A stretch of DNA of 41,769 nucleotides from contig JAGXSZ010000025.1 of assembly GCA_018333515.1 (NCBI GenBank), positions 1 through 41,769 on the forward strand, read 5' to 3'. The notes under the pieces were generated by a model, which did no database searches, had not been told where the DNA came from, and saw only the letters and a program-made list of their open reading frames with translations. The position numbers were made by a program, and so were the translations under genes. Origin of the DNA: Actinomycetota bacterium. GTDB lineage: Bacteria; Actinomycetota; Aquicultoria; Aquicultorales; Aquicultoraceae. How positions within the stretch are numbered: position 1 is the first letter of the stretch; each line of letters opens with the position of its first letter. Of this stretch, positions 33,780-41,532 are shown in pieces.

Positions 33780-36458
33780 TTACTTTTGCTCCGGATGGAT
33801 GTTGTATTTCTTGGATCGCAGAATATAAGGATCCTCGCCACCTTCCAGGTGGTCTATAACCGCTTTCTTTACTTCCGGGCGGTCAATCGCGCCAGAGGCA
33901 ACTACACGCCCAGATGTCGCGCCGGCCTTAAGCACAATAAATTGATCTGAATCGGATGCCACGGCCACGCTGGAATTATGGGTTGTCAGAATAAATTGGC
34001 GTGAGTTCTTACCACGACGCAGCTTCTTAGCGATATCCTCCCAGACTGAAATGATATCTAATGCATCTTCGGGTTGATCAATTACAACCGGCATTGTGCC
34101 ATCACATAATGCAATGATGAGCAGGGCAGTGCATTTCTGGCCAATCGAGAGCTCGGTCAGATCATCGTAAACTCCGCCTTCTTTGCGGAAACGAATGGAG
34201 GGTACATCAGCAGGGAAGCAATTATGTTGCAATGCCAATACTCTGGTGAAATCATCGGTTGACCAAGCCTTTTCAATCACTCTTTTTGCCCAAGTCTCTG
34301 TCAAACCAGCCTCAGCTGCTAGGTGAGCATCATTGCGGTCAAGAATAAGTTGTACAAATCGTCTCGGTAGAATGCCGTTTGCAATCTTGGTTCGATCCGC
34401 AACAGAGGGGGCATTCTGACCGCCCTTTAGTAGTTCTGAAAGGTTGTTTTCGTAATCAGTTCGGTCAGCAGCATGATTAAGAATAAGCTGCAGCTTCTCA
34501 TCCGATAATCTTGTTAATTCATCATATTTTTCTTTGCGGATATCGAATTTTCTGCGGTAAGCTCGTTCAAGTTGGTCTAAATATGCATTTCGGTTGCTCA
34601 ATAATCCAGCCAGGTTTTCACTCAGAGAACGGCAATCGCGTTCTTCCTTTTCTTGGGTAGCTAGTTGCTTTTGCAACCGCCTGCGCTCACGCTCTTTGGC
34701 TTCACGATCTCCGCCAATCTCCTTGAGTAGGGCAGCATATGCCTCTGATACTTTAGTAAATTCGGGCATCCAGGTTTCGTACGATTTGGTGATCTGCTCT
34801 TTTGTGGAGATTAATTGGGGTATTGAATTTGCTAATGCTTGACTGACGATGGCTTTAGCCTGGCCTGCACTAGCATGTTGTTCTTTGAGTACAGGATCAT
34901 TCGCAAGTTCTTGAGGGAGATCCTCGAGAGAATGATTGCCTAAATCTACTTGCCACTCCCGAACCTTATCGATAAGCTCGTTTACATAATTAATCTTTTC
35001 TTCGAAAGTTTCTTTTTTCTTTTCAACTGCCTTCACTTCATCGAACAGTGGATCTGCTAAGTACCGGTTTATCGATTCTATTTGCTCCTTGAGTGTGCGT
35101 ATCTCACGCTGGCAATTTTCCAATCGCCCTCGAGCTTGAATAGCTTGATTTAGGGTTGCGTCATTTTCTAACAACCTGGTTCGAACATCAGTAATCTCAG
35201 CTTCTGTGGGTCTGGTGTCAATAAATCGATCCATCAATTGCAATTGTGCATTTTTATCTTCAGCAATCTTGATGACTTCGGTTTGACTGTATGCGAGGAT
35301 TGGGAATAAGCGGGTGATGTCCCCTTTGTACTCATCGTCTGTTGATAAATTCACACAGCTTAATGTACTATTGCATTCTAAGCTGCGAGGACCATTCGCT
35401 CGTCCTTCAAAGACTCGACGAATTCGATACTGAGTTCCATCTGCAACCTGGTAAATTACTTCAACTGGATTCCCAGCTTCGAGACGTTTTTCAAGTTTCT
35501 TAATATGGTCTTCCAGCAGGTTTTCGTCAGATGAAGGTGCCTGGTCTAATGCAAAACGTAGAATTTCAATTGCCAATGATTTTCCGACACCTTTACCACC
35601 AATTAAACAATTAAGCCCTTCATGAAAATCAAATCTCTGGTTTCGCAAGAAACCTGTTGGACCAACCTTCATCCCAATGATCTTTGAATAACCATTCTCT
35701 CCGTGCATTCCCATTAACTGAATGCGAACTTCTGGATCTGCAAAGCATTGGCGAAGACCTTCAATATCTAATTGATCAAGCTTAAACCAGGAATGCCGGC
35801 TTCCAATGCCAGCCGCCGAATGTTTCGTTGGTTCTTGTGGATCTGAATTATCTGATGCCTGGTAAAAAGCTGGTATACGTTTGATGTGGTGTGCTTCATC
35901 AAACCCAGCAGGTAATCTTCCACTAGCACATTCGACTGCATCAAACTGGGCCTCATTGATAATTTTCAGCAGAGGAGCGGGAACATTTATGCTGCCGTCC
36001 TCTTTGATTTTAAGGTTGTCGTTGAAAACACCTTTTAGCTGATCGATATGTGCCAGAACTGCCAACCCACCTCTAGAATGTATCGTATCAACTACTTCAT
36101 AGACACTTTTTGTGCAAACCGTCTCTGATTTTCCAAACTCATCAGGCTTTAAATCTAGTTTCCCGAGTAAACCTTCCACGTCTTTTTGAGTTGCACTTGG
36201 ATCAAATATAGCAACGAGGTGGCCGAGTTCCAGGGATAGCTCCACACCTGGGAAAATCACAAGGTCTCTGCCCGCAGCAGCTTTTTTCATCTCATCGATC
36301 CATGCCGCATTGTTGTGATCGGTTACTGCAATCCCTTGCAATCCCATGTCTAATGCTGCTTGGATAATTTGCTCAGCGGTTTGTTTTTTATCTAAATAAC
36401 ACCTGGATGCCGGTGTGTGTACATGAAGATCGAGTTTGTAAAAATGGAGACCTGACAT
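33780..36458 (-). CDS. PHP phosphoesterase - SMC-like ATPase fusion (TrlF-like)
   Basis: An 892-aa protein. The PHP domain has LHVHTPAS (H12, H14), VTDHNN (D47, H48), GVELS (E73), AHID (H137) and SDNSDP (D203), covering the metal ligands of PHP phosphoesterases. Then comes an SMC/RecN-like ATPase: LIGGKGVGKS (285-294), a long coiled coil (about 425-700), LSIGQK signature, VVIDQPED (791-798) and LTTHNS (825-830). Proteins of this build are, as I recall, named TrlF family. A nuclease or phosphatase gated by DNA-dependent ATPase activity is plausible. GGGAGGAAAT precedes ATG 36458. It is the first large gene of the BREX-like operon and 9 bases from pglX. Confidence 0.78.
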   Translation of the reverse strand: MSGLHFYKLDLHVHTPASRCYLDKKQTAEQIIQAALDMGLQGIAVTDHNNAAWIDEMKKAAAGRDLVIFPGVELSLELGHLVAIFDPSATQKDVEGLLGKLDLKPDEFGKSETVCTKSVYEVVDTIHSRGGLAVLAHIDQLKGVFNDNLKIKEDGSINVPAPLLKIINEAQFDAVECASGRLPAGFDEAHHIKRIPAFYQASDNSDPQEPTKHSAAGIGSRHSWFKLDQLDIEGLRQCFADPEVRIQLMGMHGENGYSKIIGMKVGPTGFLRNQRFDFHEGLNCLIGGKGVGKSLAIEILRFALDQAPSSDENLLEDHIKKLEKRLEAGNPVEVIYQVADGTQYRIRRVFEGRANGPRSLECNSTLSCVNLSTDDEYKGDITRLFPILAYSQTEVIKIAEDKNAQLQLMDRFIDTRPTEAEITDVRTRLLENDATLNQAIQARGRLENCQREIRTLKEQIESINRYLADPLFDEVKAVEKKKETFEEKINYVNELIDKVREWQVDLGNHSLEDLPQELANDPVLKEQHASAGQAKAIVSQALANSIPQLISTKEQITKSYETWMPEFTKVSEAYAALLKEIGGDREAKERERRRLQKQLATQEKEERDCRSLSENLAGLLSNRNAYLDQLERAYRRKFDIRKEKYDELTRLSDEKLQLILNHAADRTDYENNLSELLKGGQNAPSVADRTKIANGILPRRFVQLILDRNDAHLAAEAGLTETWAKRVIEKAWSTDDFTRVLALQHNCFPADVPSIRFRKEGGVYDDLTELSIGQKCTALLIIALCDGTMPVVIDQPEDALDIISVWEDIAKKLRRGKNSRQFILTTHNSSVAVASDSDQFIVLKAGATSGRVVASGAIDRPEVKKAVIDHLEGGEDPYILRSKKYNIHPEQK

Positions 36459-36526
36459 ATTTCCTCCCTAACTTCCTTGATCTGACATTTGTGAAAAAGG
36501 GTGTGATATTTCTTTACGCATTCTTT

Positions 36527-36757
36527 TCATTGTCCCTTCTTCTGAGGTGTTACATCTTCTGGATCAGAGCCAGGGACCCTAAGGGCGTCTTTTTCTTGAT
36601 CCTTGGTCCATTGAATAATCGTCTCTTTTCTGAAGCGCCAATGCTTTCCCACTTTGAAGCCAGGTAACCGTTTATCTTGAACAAATTTATAAACAGTCGA
36701 TAATGGGAGTCGTAAATATTCAGCTACTTCCTCTGCCGTCAGGAATTCGGAGTCCAT
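36527..36757 (-). CDS. Excisionase/MerR-like small HTH protein
   Basis: A 76-aa protein: FLTAEEVAEYLRLPLSTVYK, then VGKHWRFRKETIIQW, the helix-turn-helix plus wing of excisionase-family (HTH_17) proteins. ATG 36757 is chosen because GGGAGG lies 5 bases before it; the longer frame from 36787 has none. The basic, polar tail is not conserved in the family. As first gene after the operon promoter it may autoregulate the defence genes; a role as recombination directionality factor is the alternative. Confidence 0.75.
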   Translation of the reverse strand: MDSEFLTAEEVAEYLRLPLSTVYKFVQDKRLPGFKVGKHWRFRKETIIQWTKDQEKDALRVPGSDPEDVTPQKKGQ

Positions 36758-36801
36758 AAGAGCCTCCCAAGTATATTGTTTAAACACAGTTGCTTGAGAT
36801 T

Positions 36802-36810
36802 ATTATAGCA
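36802..36810 (-). promoter_or_regulatory. Extended -10 promoter of the defence operon
   Basis: Reading the minus strand, TGCTATAAT is an extended -10 element (TGn plus a perfect TATAAT). The -35 region is poor, as expected for extended -10 promoters. It lies 45 bases upstream of the small HTH gene and downstream of the XRE gene's terminator, so the island has its own promoter. Confidence 0.6.
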
Positions 36811-36830
36811 TCGCAAGGGAAAAGAGAAAC

Positions 36831-36865
36831 AAAAAAACGCCCCTCAGTTTATTTTTGAGCGTTTT
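36831..36865 (-). terminator. Terminator after the XRE regulator
   Basis: On the minus strand, AAAACG...CTCA pairs with TGAG-CGTTTT (36834-36846 with 36856-36865, 3-base bulge), followed by TTTTTTTGTTTC. It separates the regulator gene from the defence operon promoter. Confidence 0.6.
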
Positions 36866-36895
36866 ATCGTTTGACGAAACCTACTTCGGATCGAA

Positions 36896-37300
36896 TTACT
36901 TGTTCAATCCGTATTTTTCAAACACATTCTTTATTATTTCTGTAGCCTCTGGAGAACTGGTTGAAATGTTGTCTTCCTTTAGAAGTCTTTCAACCTCAAA
37001 AATGGCTAACACTAACCTAGAGCGATCCTGTCCTTGTAAATGTGAAAATCGATAATATAGTTTCAGTAACTTGGGCTCAGGTTTCGGAAGATCTAATACT
37101 TTGTAAACATCAATTCCGAGTGTCCCCGCAATGCTCAGAATTTCTGGTCCTTCAGGTAAAAACTCGCCATGCAACCAGCCCAATACCTTGGAAGGTGGAT
37201 AGCATAACAGATCGCAAAAGGCTATGAAATCTTCCTCACCCGCCTGGGATCGGCTCCATCGTTTGTACGCTCTGTTAAACCAGGCCGGAAAGTTGGACAT
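36896..37300 (-). CDS. XRE-like regulator
   Basis: A 134-aa protein. Residues 22-72 have the Cro/C1-type layout: EDFIAFCDLLCYPPSKVLGW as helices 1-3, then a helix with ILSIAGTLGIDVYKVLDLP, the usual last helix and closing hydrophobic stretch of XRE domains. The C-terminal half is helical (YRFSHLQGQDRSRLVLAIFE), probably for dimerisation. It is transcribed toward the defence operon but is cut off by a terminator, so it may regulate the operon in trans or control element transfer. The ribosome site is weak. Confidence 0.65.
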   Translation of the reverse strand: MSNFPAWFNRAYKRWSRSQAGEEDFIAFCDLLCYPPSKVLGWLHGEFLPEGPEILSIAGTLGIDVYKVLDLPKPEPKLLKLYYRFSHLQGQDRSRLVLAIFEVERLLKEDNISTSSPEATEIIKNVFEKYGLNK

Positions 37301-37409
37301 GTGGTTTTACTTTTCAAGGATTACGATGTGGAATATGAAAAATATGTTCGCCTCTAATCATATAATATTTTCTTCAATCTGACAACGAATCCCCCTTCAT
37401 TTCATCAGA

Positions 37410-37853
37410 TCATCTTGAGAGTATTTGATCCTCTTGTTGATCATGGACCGGGCTTGTTTTAAAAGGATCGCACAATCCTAATTGACCCGCCATCGCCATC
37501 ATCTGGTCACGGCTATCTGTGCCAAATTTCTTTTTCAAAGCACTTATATGTAATCGAATGGTCGCTTCGGTTAACCCTAGTTTTAGCGCAATTTGTTCTG
37601 GCGTATATGCCCTTGCCAGTAATTGCAAAACACTGATTTGCCGCTCTGATAATGCCGGCGCTTTTCTTTTCGGTTTAGGTGGCTGACCCGCGAGAACAAT
37701 CAAGCCATTAACTTGCACTTCTGGGCAATCATCCAAAGCGTAACCAGGCACATTTCTGCCATCCCGGATGATCTTTACCAAATCCTGAACATCGTCGACC
37801 ACATTTTGGTAAAGAACAGACCCTTCATCATTGAAAACCACGATGGATGGCAT
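37410..37853 (-). CDS. LuxR-type HTH regulator
   Basis: A 147-aa protein. The C-terminal part is a clear LuxR/GerE domain (about residues 66-125): LSERQISVLQLLARAYTPEQ, LGLTEATIRLHISALKKKFG. The N-terminal 60 residues are a short domain (IVVFNDEGSVLYQNV...) that is not a receiver with the usual phospho-acceptor set. It is divergent from the 38208 gene group; the shared region contains the SOS box and an inverted repeat. It probably controls integration/excision genes or its own promoter. Confidence 0.75.
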   Translation of the reverse strand: MPSIVVFNDEGSVLYQNVVDDVQDLVKIIRDGRNVPGYALDDCPEVQVNGLIVLAGQPPKPKRKAPALSERQISVLQLLARAYTPEQIALKLGLTEATIRLHISALKKKFGTDSRDQMMAMAGQLGLCDPFKTSPVHDQQEDQILSR

Positions 37854-38031
37854 CGAAGAAATCCTCCCCTATGTTGACCTGAAATAATGGCTCATAACGC
37901 ATAAATCCCCCCTGAACAAGCATGCATCTATCCAGAGAGGACCTTGTAGTTGATGGTATAGGTGGGAGTTGGTCATTCTAGAGTCGTATGCGCAAGTGAG
38001 GTAACAGTAGAAAATTTGAGGGTTTATATTA

Positions 38032-38043
38032 GAACATCTGTTC
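38032..38043. promoter_or_regulatory. SOS (LexA) box, GAAC-N4-GTTC
   Basis: GAACATCTGTTC is a perfect match to the palindromic Gram-positive-type LexA box. It overlaps AT-rich promoter-like sequence (TTTATATTA) in the 354-base divergent gap between the LuxR-like gene and the gene at 38208. Repression lifted by DNA damage would switch on the integration genes. Whether this host's LexA uses this motif is assumed. Confidence 0.55.
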
Positions 38044-38104
38044 AGTAAAATTATAGGCGAGATTATCTTATTGTGCAAGTAGATGAAGGAAAAATCTATA
38101 TATC

Positions 38105-38143
38105 AATTTCGATAGGTATCAAGGCAAATACCCTATCGAAATT
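38105..38143. repeat. Perfect 12-bp inverted repeat
   Basis: AATTTCGATAGG (38105-38116) is perfectly inverted at 38132-38143; the arms extend by GTAT/ATAC with a single bulge. It lies 65 bases before the 38208 gene. There is no T-run, so an operator, recombination-accessory site or mRNA hairpin is likelier than a terminator. Beyond this and the SOS box, 37854-38207 contains no gene I can support. Confidence 0.6.
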
Positions 38144-38207
38144 AATAGATTGAGGTAGCTCAGCCTGGGTGTTATCCTACTCGTAACTCTTTTAGAAAGG
38201 ATCGCCA

Positions 38208-38702
38208 ATGAACACATGCTTTCTGACAAAATCAGTCAAAACGCAGAATACCAGGCTTGTCTCGCAGCTAGACACCATTCATGATGACTTAACCCGCTTA
38301 TTCGGATACGTATCTCAGCTTTCGGATTTATCAATTGAACAGTTGGAAACCCTTGATATTGAAGATCAAGTAGACGAGATCCACAACAGTTTGAGACGAT
38401 TTGAAGCTCGCTGCATGGCAAACAGGGTAATGATAAATGAAAATGAGTTTGCACAGATGGCAAGCGATGTGACTGAAATTACATCACCAAAATCAACTGG
38501 CGATTGGTACACCGTGCGACGCGAAGCCAAACGCGCCAATAAACTGGCCAGCCAGTTGACTGACTCGATCAGAAAAATTCGCACGGGCTTAGGCGAAAAT
38601 CAAGATGCCGGCGTAATTCCAGAAGATATCCTTCAGATCAAACAAGCTTTTGGAAATCCTGTCAACGATTTCGGGTCGGATGACCTGCTGATGCATGGAT
38701 AA
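38208..38702 (+). CDS. Hypothetical helical protein
   Basis: Not recognised. It is 164 aa, almost entirely helical and polar with likely coiled-coil stretches (residues 18-70 and 100-130), no Cys motif and no membrane segment. AGAAAGGATCGCC precedes ATG 38208. It leads a three-gene plus-strand group with the HTH/zinc-ribbon protein and a tyrosine recombinase, so a role in recombination control is possible but unproven. Confidence 0.5.
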   Translation: MNTCFLTKSVKTQNTRLVSQLDTIHDDLTRLFGYVSQLSDLSIEQLETLDIEDQVDEIHNSLRRFEARCMANRVMINENEFAQMASDVTEITSPKSTGDWYTVRREAKRANKLASQLTDSIRKIRTGLGENQDAGVIPEDILQIKQAFGNPVNDFGSDDLLMHG

Positions 38703-38736
38703 AGTACAAAACACTATTTCTTAGGAGTATCGTTGG

Positions 38737-39153
38737 ATGGAAGTAAGAATTCACCGGACCAAATTACCTCATAACGTCATCATCAAAGCACCAGGGTTAT
38801 TGCCGATGTTGTATACCCCGCGTGAAATTTGTGAAGAACTGGATATTGCCGAAAGTACATTGCGGGATTGGTTACAAATAGATGTTCCCCACCAAAGAGA
38901 CAACCGTAACAGGATTTGGATCAACGGAGAAGAGTTTGCCAGATGGGTAAACAACCAACGTAAACCTAAAGTGACCAATAAGCTAAATGAAGATGAAGCG
39001 TATTGTTTGCGTTGTAACCAGGTATCCAAATTACTTTCTCCTCAGATTCAACCGATCAAGGGAAACCTGGTCTTAATCAAAGGCACTTGTGCAAATTGTG
39101 GAGCCGTTATTAATCGTGGAGCCCATCGTGATCGAACGCCAGAACTATCTTAA
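38737..39153 (+). CDS. MerR-like HTH plus zinc-ribbon protein
   Basis: A 138-aa protein. Residues 27-70 (TPREICEELDIAESTLRDWL, then RNRIWINGEEFARWV) form a MerR/excisionase-like DNA-binding domain; residues 87-127 hold CLRC and CANC, a zinc ribbon. AGGAG lies 9 bases before ATG 38737. The last 26 bases overlap the recombinase gene, so they are translated together. This pairing fits a recombination directionality factor or a DNA-binding partner of the recombinase. Confidence 0.65.
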   Translation: MEVRIHRTKLPHNVIIKAPGLLPMLYTPREICEELDIAESTLRDWLQIDVPHQRDNRNRIWINGEEFARWVNNQRKPKVTNKLNEDEAYCLRCNQVSKLLSPQIQPIKGNLVLIKGTCANCGAVINRGAHRDRTPELS

Positions 39154-40222
39154 GGTCAAAGAACATCTCAAATACCTCGATGAGGTTCTACAGTTGAACC
39201 AAGCTTCTGTTGAACGCTATCGATTCTATTTGCGTCATCTACTCCTGTGGGCGGATGATCAAAATTTCCGCCATGTCCAGACTATTCGGCCGACCCTACC
39301 GTCCTATCTGGCTTCATTACCAGGTAAGGAAGGAAAAAGAACCCTGGCCAGCGCATCCCAAAAGAAGATCATTGACTCAAGTAAGCGCTTTTTCCGTTGG
39401 GCAAAAGTAACATATCCTCGTGAAATGAACAGCCTTCCTGTTTCATGGATTGATACTTTACGCCGACCTCGCCAACCGCAGTTATCTTCAGAGAATGTTT
39501 TTGTTTCTTTGGATGAGGTACAAGAATTAATCAATACCCCTGTACCCGAAAATAACCTGGCCTTATTACGCGATAAAGCAGCTGCTGCCATGCTCTTCCT
39601 TTCAGGTATGCGTGCCAGTGCCTTCACCACATTGCCGATTGAGGCGGTTGATCTTGAAAATCTGAGACTTCGCCAATGGCCAGAACTGGGCGTTCATACC
39701 AAGAATGGAAAGAAGGCGACTACTTTTCTGTTGAACATTCCTGAAATTCTTGCGCCGGTTCGCCAATGGGATGAATTTGTCCGTAAGTCACTTCCTGGCT
39801 CAAGTCCCTGGTATGCACCGATCGCGCATTCCTGGGGGGATCAGTTTCTTTCACAGGATGAACCGGGAAAGACGCGCTCCCAGGCGCTTCAAAAACGCTT
39901 GGAGTTATTGTTCTCCTCGGCGCACCTTGAATTTAAATCTCCTCACAAATTCCGGCATGGACACGCCGTCTACGGGTTACTTCATGCCCAGACCATGGCG
40001 GATTATAAAGCAGTCTCCATGAACCTGATGCACGAGAGTATCGAGATCACTGACAGCACTTACGCTCCCATGTTATCTTCCGATGTTCAAGAGCGGATTG
40101 CAGGGCTGTCAGGGAAGGCGATGTCCACGCCGGGTGATGAGCTTGAGGTCTTCCTTAATAAGCTTGACCGAGAAAGCCAGAAAAAGGCATTGATGTTTAT
40201 CGCAGGGAAGTTAGCTCAATGA
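39128..40222 (+). CDS. Tyrosine recombinase 1
   Basis: A 364-aa protein from GTG 39128, chosen because GGAG (39118-39121) sits 6 bases upstream. The N-terminal SAM-like DNA-binding domain (KYLDEVLQLNQASVERYRFY) is followed by the catalytic domain: R162 in FLSGMRASAF, K192 in HTKNGKK, H273 and R276 in SPHKFRHG, H302 in LMHESI, and nucleophile Y312 in STYAPM. The set is complete. It lacks close similarity to XerC/D in its C-terminal tail. It overlaps the HTH/zinc gene and converges on recombinase 2 with 11 bases between stops. Its target is unknown. Confidence 0.85.
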   Translation: MIERQNYLKVKEHLKYLDEVLQLNQASVERYRFYLRHLLLWADDQNFRHVQTIRPTLPSYLASLPGKEGKRTLASASQKKIIDSSKRFFRWAKVTYPREMNSLPVSWIDTLRRPRQPQLSSENVFVSLDEVQELINTPVPENNLALLRDKAAAAMLFLSGMRASAFTTLPIEAVDLENLRLRQWPELGVHTKNGKKATTFLLNIPEILAPVRQWDEFVRKSLPGSSPWYAPIAHSWGDQFLSQDEPGKTRSQALQKRLELLFSSAHLEFKSPHKFRHGHAVYGLLHAQTMADYKAVSMNLMHESIEITDSTYAPMLSSDVQERIAGLSGKAMSTPGDELEVFLNKLDRESQKKALMFIAGKLAQ

Positions 40223-40233
40223 AGATTTCTTGG

Positions 40234-41247
40234 TTACAGACGCATGTTATCAGCTGGGCTGGCTTTGCGATGCGCTTGCTCCACATCCACTTCGGCTATC
40301 TGGGCATAATGACGTACCATATCAAGCGATCCATGACCCAGAAGCGATTGGAGGGTAAAAACATCTCCTCCAGAACGCAGGTAGGTGATGGCGAAGGTAT
40401 GCCTGAATTTATGCGGATAAGCTTTCCTGATTTCTGCCCTGTCTCCCAACCGATTGATCAAGACACGCAAACTATCCTTGTTGAAAGCTCGGTCCGCATG
40501 GCTGATGAAGAGGGGGGCGTCGGGATCGTCCCCATCCTCTCGGCTGGCAAGATAACGCCAAACCGCTTTTCGCGCAACTTTACCCAGGTACACAGTGCGT
40601 CCTTTACCGCCTTTCGCGCCACCTGCCACTCCATGACGAATGGTGACTTTTCCGGTTTTAAGATCTACATCGTTGATGATCAGAGAACACAACTCAGTTG
40701 CTCGCAATCCAGTATCCAGCAACATCAACACAATCGCCTGGTCACGGTTGGAACTCGGCCGGCGCATTACAAATTTCTTCCTTTCCTCAGTCTGCGATTC
40801 ACGGGAATAAACACACGCCTTGAGAATTTTTTCAACGTCTTCTTTGGAAAATGTTTCAACAGGATGTTTTTGAAACTTCGGGGCAGTGATTTCTTTTGCG
40901 GGATTGGGAAACTTGAACTCCACCTGCAGCCATCCGAAAAAGGATCGAAACGTTACCCACACATTTCGGATGGATTTAGCGGACAGCGGCTCGGAGCTTC
41001 CGTTCCAACGGCTCGGTTTATATTCGGTTCTCAACCAGGCCATGTAGCCGGTCAGGTCGGAAGATTGAATTTCCGATACCTCTCGATCTCCGATGTATTT
41101 CAACCAATGACCGAGAGTGAACTCATAGGAGGTAATTGTGCGTTGGCTTAATCCCTCTGCTGTTTTAAATTTTAGGAAGCCGTCGATGGCTTTGGCTAAG
41201 GAAAGTGAAACTTTGGATTTTGACGTACCCGGCGAACTGCGGTTCAT
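40234..41247 (-). CDS. int: Tyrosine recombinase 2, probable tRNA-site integrase
   Basis: A 337-aa protein. The catalytic set is complete: R182 in LLDTGLRATEL, K215 in GGKGRTVYL, H279 and R282 in YPHKFRHTFA, H305 in LLGHGSL, and Y314 in VRHYAQ. The N-terminal SAM-like domain (LSQRTITSYEFTLGHWLKYI) is XerD-like. ATG 41247 has GGAGGAATTTCTT before it; the frame open to 41361 would run into the tRNA gene. It reads away from the 3' end of tRNA-fMet, 90 bases off, the usual position of the integrase that made the insertion. Confidence 0.87.
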   Translation of the reverse strand: MNRSSPGTSKSKVSLSLAKAIDGFLKFKTAEGLSQRTITSYEFTLGHWLKYIGDREVSEIQSSDLTGYMAWLRTEYKPSRWNGSSEPLSAKSIRNVWVTFRSFFGWLQVEFKFPNPAKEITAPKFQKHPVETFSKEDVEKILKACVYSRESQTEERKKFVMRRPSSNRDQAIVLMLLDTGLRATELCSLIINDVDLKTGKVTIRHGVAGGAKGGKGRTVYLGKVARKAVWRYLASREDGDDPDAPLFISHADRAFNKDSLRVLINRLGDRAEIRKAYPHKFRHTFAITYLRSGGDVFTLQSLLGHGSLDMVRHYAQIAEVDVEQAHRKASPADNMRL

Positions 41248-41300
41248 AAGAAATTCCTCCATTTTTGGAAAAATGTCTACCGCTGTGCGCCAGGCTAACG

Positions 41301-41329
41301 AAAAACCAGAGCCCGACGGACTCTGGTTT
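41301..41329 (-). terminator. Terminator of the tRNA gene
   Basis: On the minus strand, AAACCAGAG (41329-41321) pairs with CTCTGGTTT (41311-41303), loop of 9, ending in TTTTT. It follows the tRNA 3' end by 8 bases. Confidence 0.8.
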
Positions 41330-41337
41330 GACTTTAG

Positions 41338-41409
<72 letters not shown>

Positions 41410-41532
41410 TCAATGGGCGTATTGTACTCGCTCCCCATCCATCCGTCAAGGGCATTGACAGGCTAACAGGCTGGCCGCCAAAAAGGATTTCAACAGAATA
41501 CGCGACTCACCGTCGGGTATTCTACGGAGCCA

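Noticed and set aside
18452-36458. DISARM or phosphorothioation (Dnd/Ssp) system
   Set aside because: No DrmA/DrmB helicase-DUF1998 pair and no cysteine desulfurase, PAPS reductase or DndC-like gene is visible. PglZ, BrxC and BrxF point to BREX.
36527-36787. Longer start for the small HTH protein at 36787
   Set aside because: GGGAGG lies directly before the ATG at 36757, and the extra ten residues precede the conserved domain and have no ribosome site.
37869-38078. 69-codon minus-strand frame upstream of the LuxR-like gene
   Set aside because: No ribosome site, it spans the SOS box, and its translation is not protein-like.
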